NCBI GenBank assembly: GCA_964631265.1
Contig: CAZVWW010000024.1
Span: forward strand, 1-23,939
Length of the DNA stretch: 23,939 bases
From: CAZVWW01 sp964631265
GTDB lineage: Bacteria > Thermotogota > Thermotogae > MWEM01
Reading direction: 5' to 3'
Notes under the pieces: generated by a model
Told to the model about the DNA's origin: nothing
Database searches by the model: none
The model's input: the letters and a program-made list of their open reading frames with translations, nothing else
In this document: piece by piece, positions 1 to 8,034 of the stretch
Layout of the letters: each line of letters begins with the position of its first letter
How positions within the stretch are numbered: the first letter of the stretch is position 1
Position numbers and translations under genes: made by a program

Positions 1-55
1 GAGCTCCCGGCTCATAACCGGGCGGTGGGAGGTTCGAGTCCTCCAGAGCCCACCA
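1..55 (+). tRNA. tRNA-Met (CAT), 5' end outside the window
   Basis: This is the 3' part of a tRNA. The anticodon stem CCCGG/CCGGG encloses loop CTCATAA, giving anticodon CAT. It is followed by a variable loop, a T-arm with stem GGAGG/CCTCC around TTCGAGT, the acceptor 3' strand AGAGCCC, discriminator A and an encoded CCA. The acceptor 5' strand and most of the D-arm lie before base 1. CAT can also be tRNA-Ile2 (modified C34), which cannot be excluded without the 5' half. Confidence 0.9.
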
Positions 56-59
56 GTTT

Positions 60-136
60 CGGGGTGTGGCGCAGATTGGAAGCGCGTTAGCATGGGGCGT
101 TAAAGGTCGCTGGTTCGAGTCCAGTCACCCCGACCA
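60..136 (+). tRNA. tRNA-Pro (GGG)
   Basis: A complete cloverleaf is visible. The acceptor 5' strand CGGGGTG pairs perfectly with CACCCCG. The D-arm starts TGGCGCAG, the anticodon stem TTAGC/GTTAA has one G-T pair and loop ATGGGGC, giving anticodon GGG, and the T-arm contains TTCGAGT. The gene ends in discriminator A and encoded CCA. It lies 4 bases after the tRNA-Met gene, so the two are probably co-transcribed and end at the terminator at 147-184. Confidence 0.96.
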
Positions 137-146
137 GGAAGTCAAC

Positions 147-184
147 AGCCGGTTGCATCAAGCAGCCGGCTTTTCTTGTTGTTT
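147..184 (+). terminator. Intrinsic terminator of the tRNA cluster
   Basis: A 10-bp stem (arms AGCCGGTTGC and GCAGCCGGCT, one T-G pair) has loop ATCAA and is followed by a T-rich run with the pattern TTTCTTGTTGTTT. The T-run is on the + strand side only, so it terminates the tRNA transcript and not the converging aro operon. Confidence 0.87.
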
Positions 185-190
185 AATGCC

Positions 191-1693
191 CTATTCCCGA
201 CTCTCCTCAACTATCTTCGGATTTCCCGGACTCTCAAGTGTGACATACACAACCGCTTTTTTAGTGTTCTTTTTATCGTTTTGAAGCTTTTCTTTCATTG
301 CCTCATCCCAATCACGGTCAAGGATATAGAGATCATCGCGTGCAAATTCGCTTAATAAGCCGACATATTGCCTGATCATCTCATTCTCCGTCCCCCTCAA
401 TTCCTCAATCATACCAAGGGCAACCGCACGGCCGTGAGAGAGGCCGTATGTGGTCTCATAAACATGGCCTCTTGTGTGCCCCAGGTTCAGGTATTTCCTG
501 ATATCCTTCTCATAGGGGTCCATGTTGACGATCTCCATCTTGTCATTGACAGCCTGCATGATGAAATCATTCAGCGGTTTAAGTCTTAACGTCTCTCTCA
601 TTTCCTTCGCCCTGTCCAATTGGGCTTGCAGGACTTTTTCATCCTTGTTCACCAGCAGGGCGGCCTTTAACCCTTCGACTATGCCGTCTTCAAGATTCTC
701 CCGGCTGTTCGAAACGGTCACCAGAGGATCGATAATGACTTCATCGGGGAAGAAAAAGGTTCCACAGGCGTTCTTGATCCCTTCAAGATTAATCCCGTTT
801 TTGCCCCCAATTGCGGCATCAACCTGTGCGAGGAGGGTTGTCGGAAATGAATAGAAGGGGAGTCCCCGCTTATATGTTGAGGCTGCAAATCCGGTAATAT
901 CTGTAATCGTCCCGCCACCAAGAGCAGCTAACCGGTGATTTCGGGTAACGCGATCGCCGATAAAGACCTTCCACAACCTTTCAAGCTGTTTCAAATCTTT
1001 GGCAGCCTCCCCGTTTGGGAGGGTTAAAAAGTCTGATGCAATCAAACCGCCATAAAGTTGCTCAACTTGCTCCGGGACAACAGAAAAATCAGCAACCCCG
1101 CTCAGCCGTTTGAAGAGTTCAAACGGGGCAAATGTGATGGACTGCACCCCGTCTTTTGTGACCGGTTGAGTAGCCGGCAAAAAGCGCGTCTGTTCCATGA
1201 TCTGATAGAGCAAAACCGGCAGAAGCTCATTCCTTTTTTGTTGCATATCCGGTTTTATGGCGGGAAACGCTTCAAAAAGAGGGCTTCTTTTTCTGAAAAG
1301 CTCTTCCATCTTCTTTTCAGTATTCACCCGGACCATCGGTCTCTCTTCGGGATTTTCAAGCACCCTTCGCTTCACTTCCTCCAGCGGAACCTTGATATAG
1401 ACCGTGTTTACCCCTTTGAGCAGGGACCGGTTCTCTCTATCCTCCAATATCCCGCCGCCGGTTGAGACAATCCTGGTCTCTTTCCTCGAAACCAACTCTC
1501 TCAGCGTTTCCTTCTCTCTTTTTCTGAAATACCCCTCACCTTTTTCCTCAAAAATCTCCGGGATTGTCATCCCTTCTCTCTGCTCGATAAACGTATCCGT
1601 ATCGTAAAAGGTAACATCCAGAAAATCAGCAATCCATCTACCAATGGTGCTCTTACCGGCACCCGGCATACCTGTTAAAAATAGTGAACTCAT
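191..1693 (-). CDS. Bifunctional shikimate kinase / 3-dehydroquinate synthase (AroK-AroB fusion)
   Basis: This 500-residue protein joins two enzymes of chorismate synthesis. Residues 1 to about 165 are shikimate kinase, which phosphorylates shikimate at O3. They include P-loop GMPGAGKST (8-16), DTD (31-33), the conserved Arg in GYFRKRE, GGG (79-81) and ERPM (117-120). Residues from about 185 to 500 are 3-dehydroquinate synthase, the NAD- and metal-dependent enzyme that makes dehydroquinate from DAHP. They show GGGTITD (259-265), PTTLLAQVD (284-292), GGKNGIN (296-302) and likely metal ligands Glu340, His406 or His410, and His420. The synthase half is short for the family, and the usual HGE after the histidine pair reads HGR. 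The start codon overlaps the aroC stop (ATGA), so this is the last gene of the aroA-aroC-aroKB operon. A kinase-synthase fusion is known in Thermotoga. Both activities are inferred from motifs. Confidence 0.93.
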   Translation of the reverse strand: MSSLFLTGMPGAGKSTIGRWIADFLDVTFYDTDTFIEQREGMTIPEIFEEKGEGYFRKREKETLRELVSRKETRIVSTGGGILEDRENRSLLKGVNTVYIKVPLEEVKRRVLENPEERPMVRVNTEKKMEELFRKRSPLFEAFPAIKPDMQQKRNELLPVLLYQIMEQTRFLPATQPVTKDGVQSITFAPFELFKRLSGVADFSVVPEQVEQLYGGLIASDFLTLPNGEAAKDLKQLERLWKVFIGDRVTRNHRLAALGGGTITDITGFAASTYKRGLPFYSFPTTLLAQVDAAIGGKNGINLEGIKNACGTFFFPDEVIIDPLVTVSNSRENLEDGIVEGLKAALLVNKDEKVLQAQLDRAKEMRETLRLKPLNDFIMQAVNDKMEIVNMDPYEKDIRKYLNLGHTRGHVYETTYGLSHGRAVALGMIEELRGTENEMIRQYVGLLSEFARDDLYILDRDWDEAMKEKLQNDKKNTKKAVVYVTLESPGNPKIVEESRE

Positions 1694-2781
1694 CCCCGTC
1701 CCCCTCCATTTTCAAAGAGAAAGAAATCGGCAATGATGATGGAAACGATGGATTCCAGAACGATGGCAGCAGGGGCAATGGCCGTGACATCTGAGCGAAC
1801 ATATTCAACTCTTTCTTTTTTCCCTGTAAGGACATCGACAGAATCAATTCCCATTCTCAAAGAAGGGATGGGTTTCAAATAGGCGTTCATCATGATATCC
1901 GTGCCGTTTGAGATGCCCCCTTCAATACCACCGGCGTTGTTCGATGCCCGTTTGATCCTATCGCTCCCGTTTATGAAACGGTCATGGGCCTCACTGCCCC
2001 TTAAACGATGGACAGCCGGCTCACCGATAAAGCATCCTTTTACAGACGGAATCCCCATGACATTACCGGCAAGAAGGGCGTCAAGCCTTGTTTCAACCGA
2101 TGAAAAACTGCCGTATCCGGGCTTTAAACCCCGGACGATGATCCCAATCCGACCCCCGAGTGTGTCTCCGTTTTCACGCATTTTGTCGATTGTTGTGATG
2201 ATCTGCTTTGTGAGATCTTCATCAGGGCAGAAAACCGGACTGTTGTCCCGTTTCATTCTGATGCTGTTCAGATCCGTTTCAGCCGATATGGATATGTCCC
2301 TCTCAATCCCGCCACATCCCGAGACAAATCCGAGACAGCTCACACCTTTCTCTTTAAGCCATTGACGGCAAAGGCTCCCGGTGGCAACAATCCCCGCAGT
2401 TCGCCTGGCGCTTGCCCCCTCGGCATAGATCCGCATGTCCGGGTCACCAAATTTCGAGTAGGCGGCATAATCCGCATGTCCCGGCCGGGGTACGGTTCTT
2501 CTCTCTCTGCCCTCGGGATAGCTTCCTCTGTTTTTGATTCGCATGACAAGAGGCATCCCGGTCGTTTTACCATTCCAGACCCCAGACTCAAGACAGATGT
2601 TGTCGTGTTCCTGTTTCATCCTGGCTCCCCTGCCGTATCCGGTCTGTCTCAGCTTAAGGTCATCGTTGATGGCCTCTTCATCTATCTTAAAACCGAACGG
2701 GAAATTCTCGATGGTTGAATAGATCGCAGGCCCGTGAGAGTCACCCGCTATTTGAACGTTGAGATGATTCGTTATCAGCAT
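1690..2781 (-). CDS. aroC: Chorismate synthase
   Basis: The enzyme removes phosphate from 5-enolpyruvylshikimate-3-phosphate to form chorismate, using reduced FMN. The 363-residue protein has the family landmarks GDSHG near the N-terminus, YGRGARMKQEHD, SGVWNGKTTGMPL, RPGHADYAAYSKFGDPD, the SARRTAG segment (most relatives have SARET), NNAGGIEGGISNG and the C-terminal YVRSDVTAIAPAA. The central region differs from the enterobacterial type and, from memory, is closer to Thermotoga-like sequences. The SD GGAGGAG lies in the 14-base spacer after aroA, and the 3' end overlaps the start of the fused aroKB gene. Confidence 0.96.
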   Translation of the reverse strand: MLITNHLNVQIAGDSHGPAIYSTIENFPFGFKIDEEAINDDLKLRQTGYGRGARMKQEHDNICLESGVWNGKTTGMPLVMRIKNRGSYPEGRERRTVPRPGHADYAAYSKFGDPDMRIYAEGASARRTAGIVATGSLCRQWLKEKGVSCLGFVSGCGGIERDISISAETDLNSIRMKRDNSPVFCPDEDLTKQIITTIDKMRENGDTLGGRIGIIVRGLKPGYGSFSSVETRLDALLAGNVMGIPSVKGCFIGEPAVHRLRGSEAHDRFINGSDRIKRASNNAGGIEGGISNGTDIMMNAYLKPIPSLRMGIDSVDVLTGKKERVEYVRSDVTAIAPAAIVLESIVSIIIADFFLFENGGGRG

Positions 2782-2795
2782 CTTTTCTCCTCCGT

Positions 2796-4058
2796 CTATC
2801 CGGAAATCTCATCTAACAATGAAAAGAAGTCCGGAAATGATATCGAAACGCATTCTGGATTCTTGATATACACGCCCTCGTCCGACAAAACCCCGCATAG
2901 GGATGAGAGCATGGCCATCCGATGATCGTTCCCGCTGTCTGTTTTCCCCCCTCTGATCTGCTGAGGGCCTTCAACGACGAACCCGTCCTCTCTCTCTTCA
3001 ATCTCAACCCCAATGGCTTTGAAGTTGGAGCACAGCACGGCAATCCGGTCCGATTCCTTGAATCGCAGCTCAACGGCGTCTTTCACCTGTGTTCGGCCCT
3101 CTGCAAAGGTTCCGAGAAGGGCGATAAGCGGGATCTCGTCGATCATGTTCGGAATAAGCCCGCCGGGGACATCAATCCCATGTAGCGTTGAACTCCTGAT
3201 GCTTATGGTTCCGTATGGTTCTATATCGTCTGTCTTGTCCGTCAGGGCAACATCAGCCCCCATCTTCTCAAGGATTTTAAGAAACGCCGTTCTCGATGGA
3301 TTGAGCGAGACGTTCCGGATCGTTATATCCGCATTGGTGTGACAGGCTCCGAGTGCCAGAAAAAAGGAGGCCGAGGAGAAATCCCCGGGGATCTTCAATT
3401 CAATTCCCTCGGTCCGGGACGGCACCAGTGTAATCCGGTTCCCTTCTCTCTCAATATCGGCTCCCATATGGCTCAGGAGCCTTTCGGTATGATCCCTTGT
3501 CTGAACCGGTTCGATTATCTCCGTTTTTCCTTCCGCCCTTAGCCCGGCTAAAAGGACCGCGCTCTTGACCTGTGCACTCTTCTTCTCGTTGAGGAAATGA
3601 ATCCCCTTGAGAGTTGAAGTCCCGTTGACGGTATAGGGAAGATAACCGGCCTCCCCTTTCCACTTGAACGTTGCCCCCATGTTGCTGAGAGGAGTGGCAA
3701 TTCGCTTCATGGGTCTTCTGCTTAAGGAACGGTCCCCCGTGAAAGAAAACGCCCCGTCGAAACCTGAAACCAATCCCGAGACCAACCGGGTGGTTGTTCC
3801 CGAATTACCGCAATAAAGCGCGCTGGCTACAGGCTCTTTCCCCGGTGTTATTTCAAACTTCTCAAAATCCCCTCTGATTTGAACACCAAGTCTTTTCATG
3901 ATCTCATAGGTTGTTTTCACATCATCGGCACTGAGCACGTTGCTTATGACAGAGCCTGTATCGGCAAAGCCCGTCAATATAAAACCCCTGTGGCTGATTG
4001 ATTTATCCGGAGGCACAGTGAAATCGCCTCTGATCGTATCTGAACTGTTTATCCTCAT
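2796..4058 (-). CDS. aroA: 3-phosphoshikimate 1-carboxyvinyltransferase (EPSP synthase)
   Basis: The enzyme condenses shikimate-3-phosphate with phosphoenolpyruvate. The 420-residue length is normal. Motifs in order are PPDKSISHR near residue 17, CGNSGTTTRL, SLSRRPMKR, SAQVKSAVLLAGL, QTRDHTERLL, GDFSSASFF, DEIPLIALLGTFAEG and ELRFKESDRI, which cover both substrate sites. It is the first gene of the aro operon. An SD reading GGGAGGAAAA precedes the ATG, and an extended -10 promoter lies at 4086-4094. The cluster has no aroE, aroQ or DAHP synthase gene, so those steps must be encoded elsewhere. Confidence 0.97.
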   Translation of the reverse strand: MRINSSDTIRGDFTVPPDKSISHRGFILTGFADTGSVISNVLSADDVKTTYEIMKRLGVQIRGDFEKFEITPGKEPVASALYCGNSGTTTRLVSGLVSGFDGAFSFTGDRSLSRRPMKRIATPLSNMGATFKWKGEAGYLPYTVNGTSTLKGIHFLNEKKSAQVKSAVLLAGLRAEGKTEIIEPVQTRDHTERLLSHMGADIEREGNRITLVPSRTEGIELKIPGDFSSASFFLALGACHTNADITIRNVSLNPSRTAFLKILEKMGADVALTDKTDDIEPYGTISIRSSTLHGIDVPGGLIPNMIDEIPLIALLGTFAEGRTQVKDAVELRFKESDRIAVLCSNFKAIGVEIEEREDGFVVEGPQQIRGGKTDSGNDHRMAMLSSLCGVLSDEGVYIKNPECVSISFPDFFSLLDEISG

Positions 4059-4085
4059 CTTTTCCTCCCTCTTGAAGATTGTTAA

Positions 4086-4094
4086 ATTATACCA
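4086..4094 (-). promoter_or_regulatory. Extended -10 promoter of the aro operon
   Basis: On the - strand the sequence reads TGG-TATAAT, a perfect -10 with the TGn extension, 28 bases before the aroA ATG. A weak -35 candidate, TTAGCG, lies 18 bases upstream. No attenuator or T-box-like leader fits in the short untranslated region. Confidence 0.65.
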
Positions 4095-4139
4095 TCAAGT
4101 AATTAAATCCGCTAACTTGCGTCTTTTCTAATGAACTTG

Positions 4140-4152
4140 TGTTTAATAAACA
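4140..4152. promoter_or_regulatory. Palindrome TGTTTAATAAACA upstream of the five-gene operon, possible operator
   Basis: A perfect 13-base palindrome (arms TGTTTA and TAAACA around A) sits in the divergent aroA/cobalamin-binding gene region, 9 bases before the SD AAGGGG. It overlaps a weak -10 candidate TTTAAT at 4142-4147, with TTGCGT at 4117-4122 as a possible -35 but a long 19-base spacer. The TTGT start loosely resembles Rex-type sites, but the wider symmetry breaks, so the binding factor is unknown. Confidence 0.4.
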
Positions 4153-4174
4153 AACATTATAAGGGGTGAAACCT

Positions 4175-4825
4175 GTGATTTCAGAGAACAAATTCCGTGA
4201 TTATGTTGAGAGAGAGAAGAAATCGGATGCCATCGACTGGATACTCAAGAAGATGAAATCCGGAGAACTGACTGTTAGAAGTCTGTACAATGAGGTGATT
4301 CTCCCCACCATTCAGACATGGGAATGTCCTTTTCAGGAGGATCCGCTTTGCATCTGGAAAGAGCATGTCCTGACATCAACGGTCAGAACCGTCATCGAGA
4401 TCATCTATCCATTTGTATTAAAGGAACGGGAGAAAAGCAACGGCAAAAAGATCATCATCACCTGTCCGTCGGAGGAGTACCATGAGATCGCCCCCCGGAT
4501 TGTATCGGACTGGTTTGAACTGAACGGTTTCGACACCATCTTTGCCGGAAGCAACACACCGCGAGAGACCCTTATGGCAGCGGTCCAATACGAAAAGCCG
4601 GACTACACCGCCATCAGTGTTTCCAACACGTATAATCTGTTCAAGGCACAGGACATGATTAACGAGATCAAGGCAGCTTATCCTGAACAGATGATCATCG
4701 TGGGCGGACGGGCCTTTATGAAGAATCCCGGGATGATACAAACACTCGATGTGGAGTTGTTTTTAAAGGACTTCGATGACATCGATGCCTTCTCAAGAAA
4801 AATGAAGGGAAGTGATGTCCAATGA
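4175..4825 (+). CDS. Cobalamin-binding protein (helical cap plus B12-binding Rossmann domain)
   Basis: GTG at 4175 is preferred because SD AAGGGG (4161-4166) lies 8 bases upstream, while the alternative GTG at 4166 overlaps that SD. The 216-residue protein has a helical module (about 1-85) resembling the B12-binding-2 cap of methionine synthase and CarH, with LYNEVILPTIQTW (37-49) and WKEHVLTSTVR (61-71). A Rossmann-like domain (about 92-210) follows, with a degenerate cobalamin signature E-Y-H-E-I-A (101-106). It keeps the His (103) that coordinates cobalt in DxHxxG proteins, and has VGGRAF near 176. CarH photoreceptors have Wx9EH in the cap; here the pattern is W49 then E63-H64. There is no DNA-binding or methyltransferase domain, so it may be a sensor or carrier acting on its operon partners. 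Its stop overlaps the ABC permease start. Confidence 0.75.
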   Translation: MISENKFRDYVEREKKSDAIDWILKKMKSGELTVRSLYNEVILPTIQTWECPFQEDPLCIWKEHVLTSTVRTVIEIIYPFVLKEREKSNGKKIIITCPSEEYHEIAPRIVSDWFELNGFDTIFAGSNTPRETLMAAVQYEKPDYTAISVSNTYNLFKAQDMINEIKAAYPEQMIIVGGRAFMKNPGMIQTLDVELFLKDFDDIDAFSRKMKGSDVQ

Positions 4826-5994
4826 GGTTGTCATTCAGAATCGCCTGGCGCTTTATCAAATCATCCAGAGGACAATCCTTCCTGATCATCGCGGGCATCA
4901 CCATCGGGGTGGCCGTTCAGATCTTCATCGGCCTGCTCATACAGGGCCTGCAGGCAAACCTCGTCCAGGAAACGATCGGCAATTCCTCTCAGATCACCCT
5001 CCGCTCAACGAGAAAAGACGACCTGATCATCAGCCCGGATGAGGTGGTCAAGAACATCCGGGAATCACCCTATGCGGATGAGATAGAATCCGTCCTGGCA
5101 GTCTCGGACACCCCCGGCATCATACGCCTGGACGAAAGGGATTATTCCGCATTTTTGAGGGGGTTTGACCTCAAAGAAGGCAATAAGATATATGATTTCG
5201 ATAACACCTTAATAAGAGGTGATCTCCCAGATAAGCAGGGAGAGGTCATCATCGGAAATGAGATGGCCAAAGAGCTGTCACTTGAACCGGGAGATACCAT
5301 CAAACTCGTAATACCGCCGGTTGTCATTCTGCCCAAGACCGTCACCGTTTCAGGTATCTTTCAATTCGGACTTGGACAGGCCAACAGGACCTGGATGATC
5401 TCCGATCTGAAAACGGTTCAGAATCTCAGAAACAAACCCAACACCGCTTCATCTATCGAGATGCAGATTGAGGAGCCCTTCCAGGCAGATGTCCTGGCTA
5501 CTAAGCTAATGGAGCATCTGAAGAACGACGCATTAAATGCCCTCGACTGGAAGGAAGAGAACGCCGATCTCCTCTCAGCGTTAAACGGTCAGAGTATTTC
5601 AAGCATCATGATCCAGGTCTTTGTTATCATATCCGTTGCCCTTGCCATTGCAAGTGTTCTTGCCATCAGCGTGGTTCAAAAATCCCGACAGCTCGGTATC
5701 TTGAAGGCAATGGGCATCCGGAATTCAAAAGCCGGACAGATATTTATTTTCGAGGGATTGATGCTCGGTGTCATTGGCGCCATCATGGGAACCCTGGTCG
5801 GCGTCGGGTTGATCTGGATGTTCACCACATTCGCCGTTAATCCCGATGGAACCGCAGTTGTCCCGGTTTATATCAACTACGGATTCATCGTCCTGTCAAT
5901 GGGTATTGCAATAGCCTCTTCTGTCATAGCCGCCATGATACCCGGCATTCGTTCGGCAAAACTGAGTCCCATCGAGGTGATCAGAAATGGATAA
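4822..5994 (+). CDS. ABC transporter permease, FtsX/LolC/MacB family
   Basis: This 390-residue membrane protein has the four-helix FtsX-type layout. One membrane segment (about 20-42) is followed by a large extracytoplasmic domain (about 45-255) and three C-terminal segments (about 260-285, 308-335, 355-380). The cytoplasmic loop VVQKSRQLGILKAMGI (coupling helix) and the C-terminal KLSPIEVIRNG are typical of LolC/MacB permeases. These proteins move lipids, lipoproteins or peptides, or act as mechanotransmitters, rather than importing solutes. The start overlaps the upstream stop as ATGA, and the next gene, its ATPase, begins 8 bases before this one ends. The substrate is unknown. Confidence 0.88.
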   Translation: MRLSFRIAWRFIKSSRGQSFLIIAGITIGVAVQIFIGLLIQGLQANLVQETIGNSSQITLRSTRKDDLIISPDEVVKNIRESPYADEIESVLAVSDTPGIIRLDERDYSAFLRGFDLKEGNKIYDFDNTLIRGDLPDKQGEVIIGNEMAKELSLEPGDTIKLVIPPVVILPKTVTVSGIFQFGLGQANRTWMISDLKTVQNLRNKPNTASSIEMQIEEPFQADVLATKLMEHLKNDALNALDWKEENADLLSALNGQSISSIMIQVFVIISVALAIASVLAISVVQKSRQLGILKAMGIRNSKAGQIFIFEGLMLGVIGAIMGTLVGVGLIWMFTTFAVNPDGTAVVPVYINYGFIVLSMGIAIASSVIAAMIPGIRSAKLSPIEVIRNG

Positions 5995-6685
5995 ACACAT
6001 CTTAAAACTGGAGAACGTCAACAAGATATACGGCACCGTGGTCAAGACACATGCATTGAAGGATTTGAGCCTGACGATAGGAGAGAGCTCGTTTAATGCC
6101 ATTATCGGCCAGTCCGGAAGCGGGAAGAGTACCCTGCTGAATATCATCGGGGCATTGGATAATCCCACATCGGGAAAGGTCTACATCAACGACAAAGACA
6201 TCTCAGAGATGAAGACCAATCAGCTCGCCGACGTGAGAAACCAGACGCTCGGTTTTATCTTCCAGTTTCATTATCTGTTGCCTGAATTCACCACCATGGA
6301 AAACGTCCTTATGCCCTATTGGATGAACAATATCAACCCGCCAAAGGAGATCATCGACAAGGCTAATTATCTCCTGGATAAAATGGGCCTGTCAGAGGTA
6401 AAAGAAAAACTGACAACCCAGATATCCGGTGGCCAGCAGCAGAGAACGGCCATCGCACGCTCCCTGATCAACAATCCCAGATTGATCCTCGCCGACGAAC
6501 CCACGGGAAACCTCGATTCGGAAAACACAAAGACCGTTTACGATCTGCTGAGGGATATCAACAAGGAGTTCGGAACGACCTTCATCCTGGTAACCCATGA
6601 CCAACGCGTTGCAGAGATGGCAGACCGGATAATCGAGCTCAAGGACGGTATCATCAAGATGGATGTCAGGAATGATGTGCAATGA
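5987..6685 (+). CDS. ABC transporter ATP-binding protein, LolD/MacB family
   Basis: The 232-residue ATPase partners the overlapping permease. It has Walker A GQSGSGKST (41-49), a Q-loop glutamine in IFQFHYLLPEFT (near 93), signature ISGGQQQR (146-153), Walker B LILADEPTGNLD (166-177) and switch His204 in VTHD. The phrases FHYLLPEFTTMENVLMP and ADEPTGNLDS are characteristic of the LolD/MacB/FtsE group. The protein has no membrane segments. It probably powers the permease from the cytoplasmic face. Its 3' end overlaps nadE by 4 bases. Confidence 0.93.
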   Translation: MDKHILKLENVNKIYGTVVKTHALKDLSLTIGESSFNAIIGQSGSGKSTLLNIIGALDNPTSGKVYINDKDISEMKTNQLADVRNQTLGFIFQFHYLLPEFTTMENVLMPYWMNNINPPKEIIDKANYLLDKMGLSEVKEKLTTQISGGQQQRTAIARSLINNPRLILADEPTGNLDSENTKTVYDLLRDINKEFGTTFILVTHDQRVAEMADRIIELKDGIIKMDVRNDVQ

Positions 6686-7542
6686 AGCGAAGATGTGTTG
6701 ACTTTATCAAACAAACAACAGAGCAATACGGCTACAAGGGCTGTGTCGTCGGAATCAGCGGCGGAATTGATTCAGCTGTTGTAGCTACCCTTTGTGTCGA
6801 GGCACTGGGACGCGAACGGGTTTACGGCCTACTCCTTCCGGAAAGGGACTCCGCGGATGATACACTGGAGGACTCCAAAAGCGTCTGTGAGTTTCTCAAG
6901 ATTGACTACCATGTCAAGAACATTAAAAAAACGGCAAAGGCGCTCGGGGTCTACCAATTAAAACCTCCCACATTCTTTATGCCGAGGAAGATTCAGGAGA
7001 AGTATGTGAAGAACAAATGGGAGGAGCTCGCGAAAAAAGACACCTTCCTGGACGACCTTGAAGATTCCGGCAACCGGGAATTCCGGGAAGGACTCGCTTT
7101 CTATAGGGCAAAACACAGAATCCGGATGTGTGCCTTGTATCTCGAAGCGGAGCAGAGAAACTACGCCGTTGTGGGGACAACGAACCGGACGGAGTATGAG
7201 ACCGGCTTCTACGTGAAATGGGGCGATGACTCCGTTGATATCGAACCGGTCATGCACCTCTACAAGACCGGGATTTATGAGCTCGCTGAAACGCTCGGGA
7301 TCCCTGAAAAGATACGCAACAAACCACCCTCGCCGGATCTCATCCCCGGCATTACCGATGAGTTTGCCCTGAAAATGACATACAACGACCTTGACAGGAT
7401 ACTGAGAAAGATGAACACCAATCCCGATACATTAAAGGATGAAGACGACGAGAAAGTCAAAAGGGTTCGCGAGATCCTGAAAGCGGCCGAAAAGAGAAAG
7501 GTGAAGAATCTCAATCTCCTCGAAGCGGAAAACCCCTCGTGA
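6682..7542 (+). CDS. nadE: Ammonia-dependent NAD synthase
   Basis: The enzyme amidates nicotinic acid adenine dinucleotide to NAD using ATP. The 286-residue protein has PP-loop GISGGIDSA (24-32), an LLLPERDSADDT segment, KHRIRM before the helix leading to VVGTTNRTE (163-171), KWGDDSVDIEP (179-189), LYKTGIYELA and PPSPDLIPGITDEF. It lacks the N-terminal nitrilase (glutaminase) domain, so it should use free ammonia. A stretch of about 50 residues (90-140, rich in charged residues) is longer than in typical short NadE proteins. Start and stop overlap both neighbours, so it is tightly coupled to the ABC and alkyltransferase genes. No functional reason for that is obvious. Confidence 0.9.
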   Translation: MKRRCVDFIKQTTEQYGYKGCVVGISGGIDSAVVATLCVEALGRERVYGLLLPERDSADDTLEDSKSVCEFLKIDYHVKNIKKTAKALGVYQLKPPTFFMPRKIQEKYVKNKWEELAKKDTFLDDLEDSGNREFREGLAFYRAKHRIRMCALYLEAEQRNYAVVGTTNRTEYETGFYVKWGDDSVDIEPVMHLYKTGIYELAETLGIPEKIRNKPPSPDLIPGITDEFALKMTYNDLDRILRKMNTNPDTLKDEDDEKVKRVREILKAAEKRKVKNLNLLEAENPS

Positions 7543-7991
7543 CGATCACTTTTGATTCCCCCTTAAAGGGGATCAGACTTGAGGTTGAGGACGGCAAACT
7601 CTTGTCCCTCACCTTTCTCAAAAAGTCCGTTACAGAGACCGGGATAACGGAGGCATCCATCCCTTTCAAAGAAGAGTTTCTGGCGTATCTGGAGGGGAAA
7701 AGAAGACGCTTCACTTTTAAAACAGATCCCCGCGGCACAGCGTTTCAAAGAGAGGTGTGGCGTGAGCTGAGCCGTATTCCATACGGGGAGACCGTTTCAT
7801 ACGGGGAGATAGCCCGCCGGATCGGACGACCCAAAAGCAGCCGGGCCGTGGGGAATGCCGTTGGGGCCAATCCGATCCCCATCGTCATCCCCTGCCACAG
7901 AGTCATCAAATCCGACGGGAGCATCGGGGGTTTTTCATCCGGTCTCCATCTGAAAAGGAAACTCCTCTCCATCGAGGGGATTGTTTTATGA
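7539..7991 (+). CDS. ogt: Methylated-DNA--protein-cysteine methyltransferase
   Basis: This 150-residue suicide enzyme repairs O6-alkylguanine by moving the alkyl group to its own cysteine. Motifs are FQREVWRELSRIPYGETVSYGEIA (DNA-binding helix-turn-helix region, 69-92), SRAVGNAVGANP with arginine finger Arg102, and the active site IPCHRVI with Cys119. The GTG start overlaps the nadE stop (GTGA). It has no Ada-type regulatory domain. It is the last gene of the five-gene operon and lies next to the umuDC locus, so two DNA-damage functions are adjacent. Confidence 0.95.
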   Translation: MTITFDSPLKGIRLEVEDGKLLSLTFLKKSVTETGITEASIPFKEEFLAYLEGKRRRFTFKTDPRGTAFQREVWRELSRIPYGETVSYGEIARRIGRPKSSRAVGNAVGANPIPIVIPCHRVIKSDGSIGGFSSGLHLKRKLLSIEGIVL

Positions 7992-7997
7992 TATAAT
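7989..7997 (+). promoter_or_regulatory. Extended -10 promoter ahead of umuD
   Basis: TGA-TATAAT is a perfect -10 with the TGn extension, and its TGA is the ogt stop codon. No good -35 is visible. A second TATAAT at 8027-8032 is possible but has neither extension nor -35. I see no LexA box of the Bacillota type (CGAAC-N4-GTTCG) between 7950 and 8130. A short AACCC/GGGTT hairpin followed by eight T (8021-8027 region) could be a weak terminator for the upstream operon. Confidence 0.5.
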
Positions 7998-8034
7998 CAA
8001 CCCGTAGGGGTTTGTATAGTTTTTTTTATAATTG

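Noticed and set aside
1..136. Integration (attachment) site at the tRNA genes
   Set aside because: The aro operon follows directly; no integrase and no repeated tRNA 3' end was found elsewhere in the window.
66..284. 72-codon frame starting in tRNA-Pro
   Set aside because: It overlaps a certain tRNA gene, its terminator and the 3' end of aroKB; no SD.
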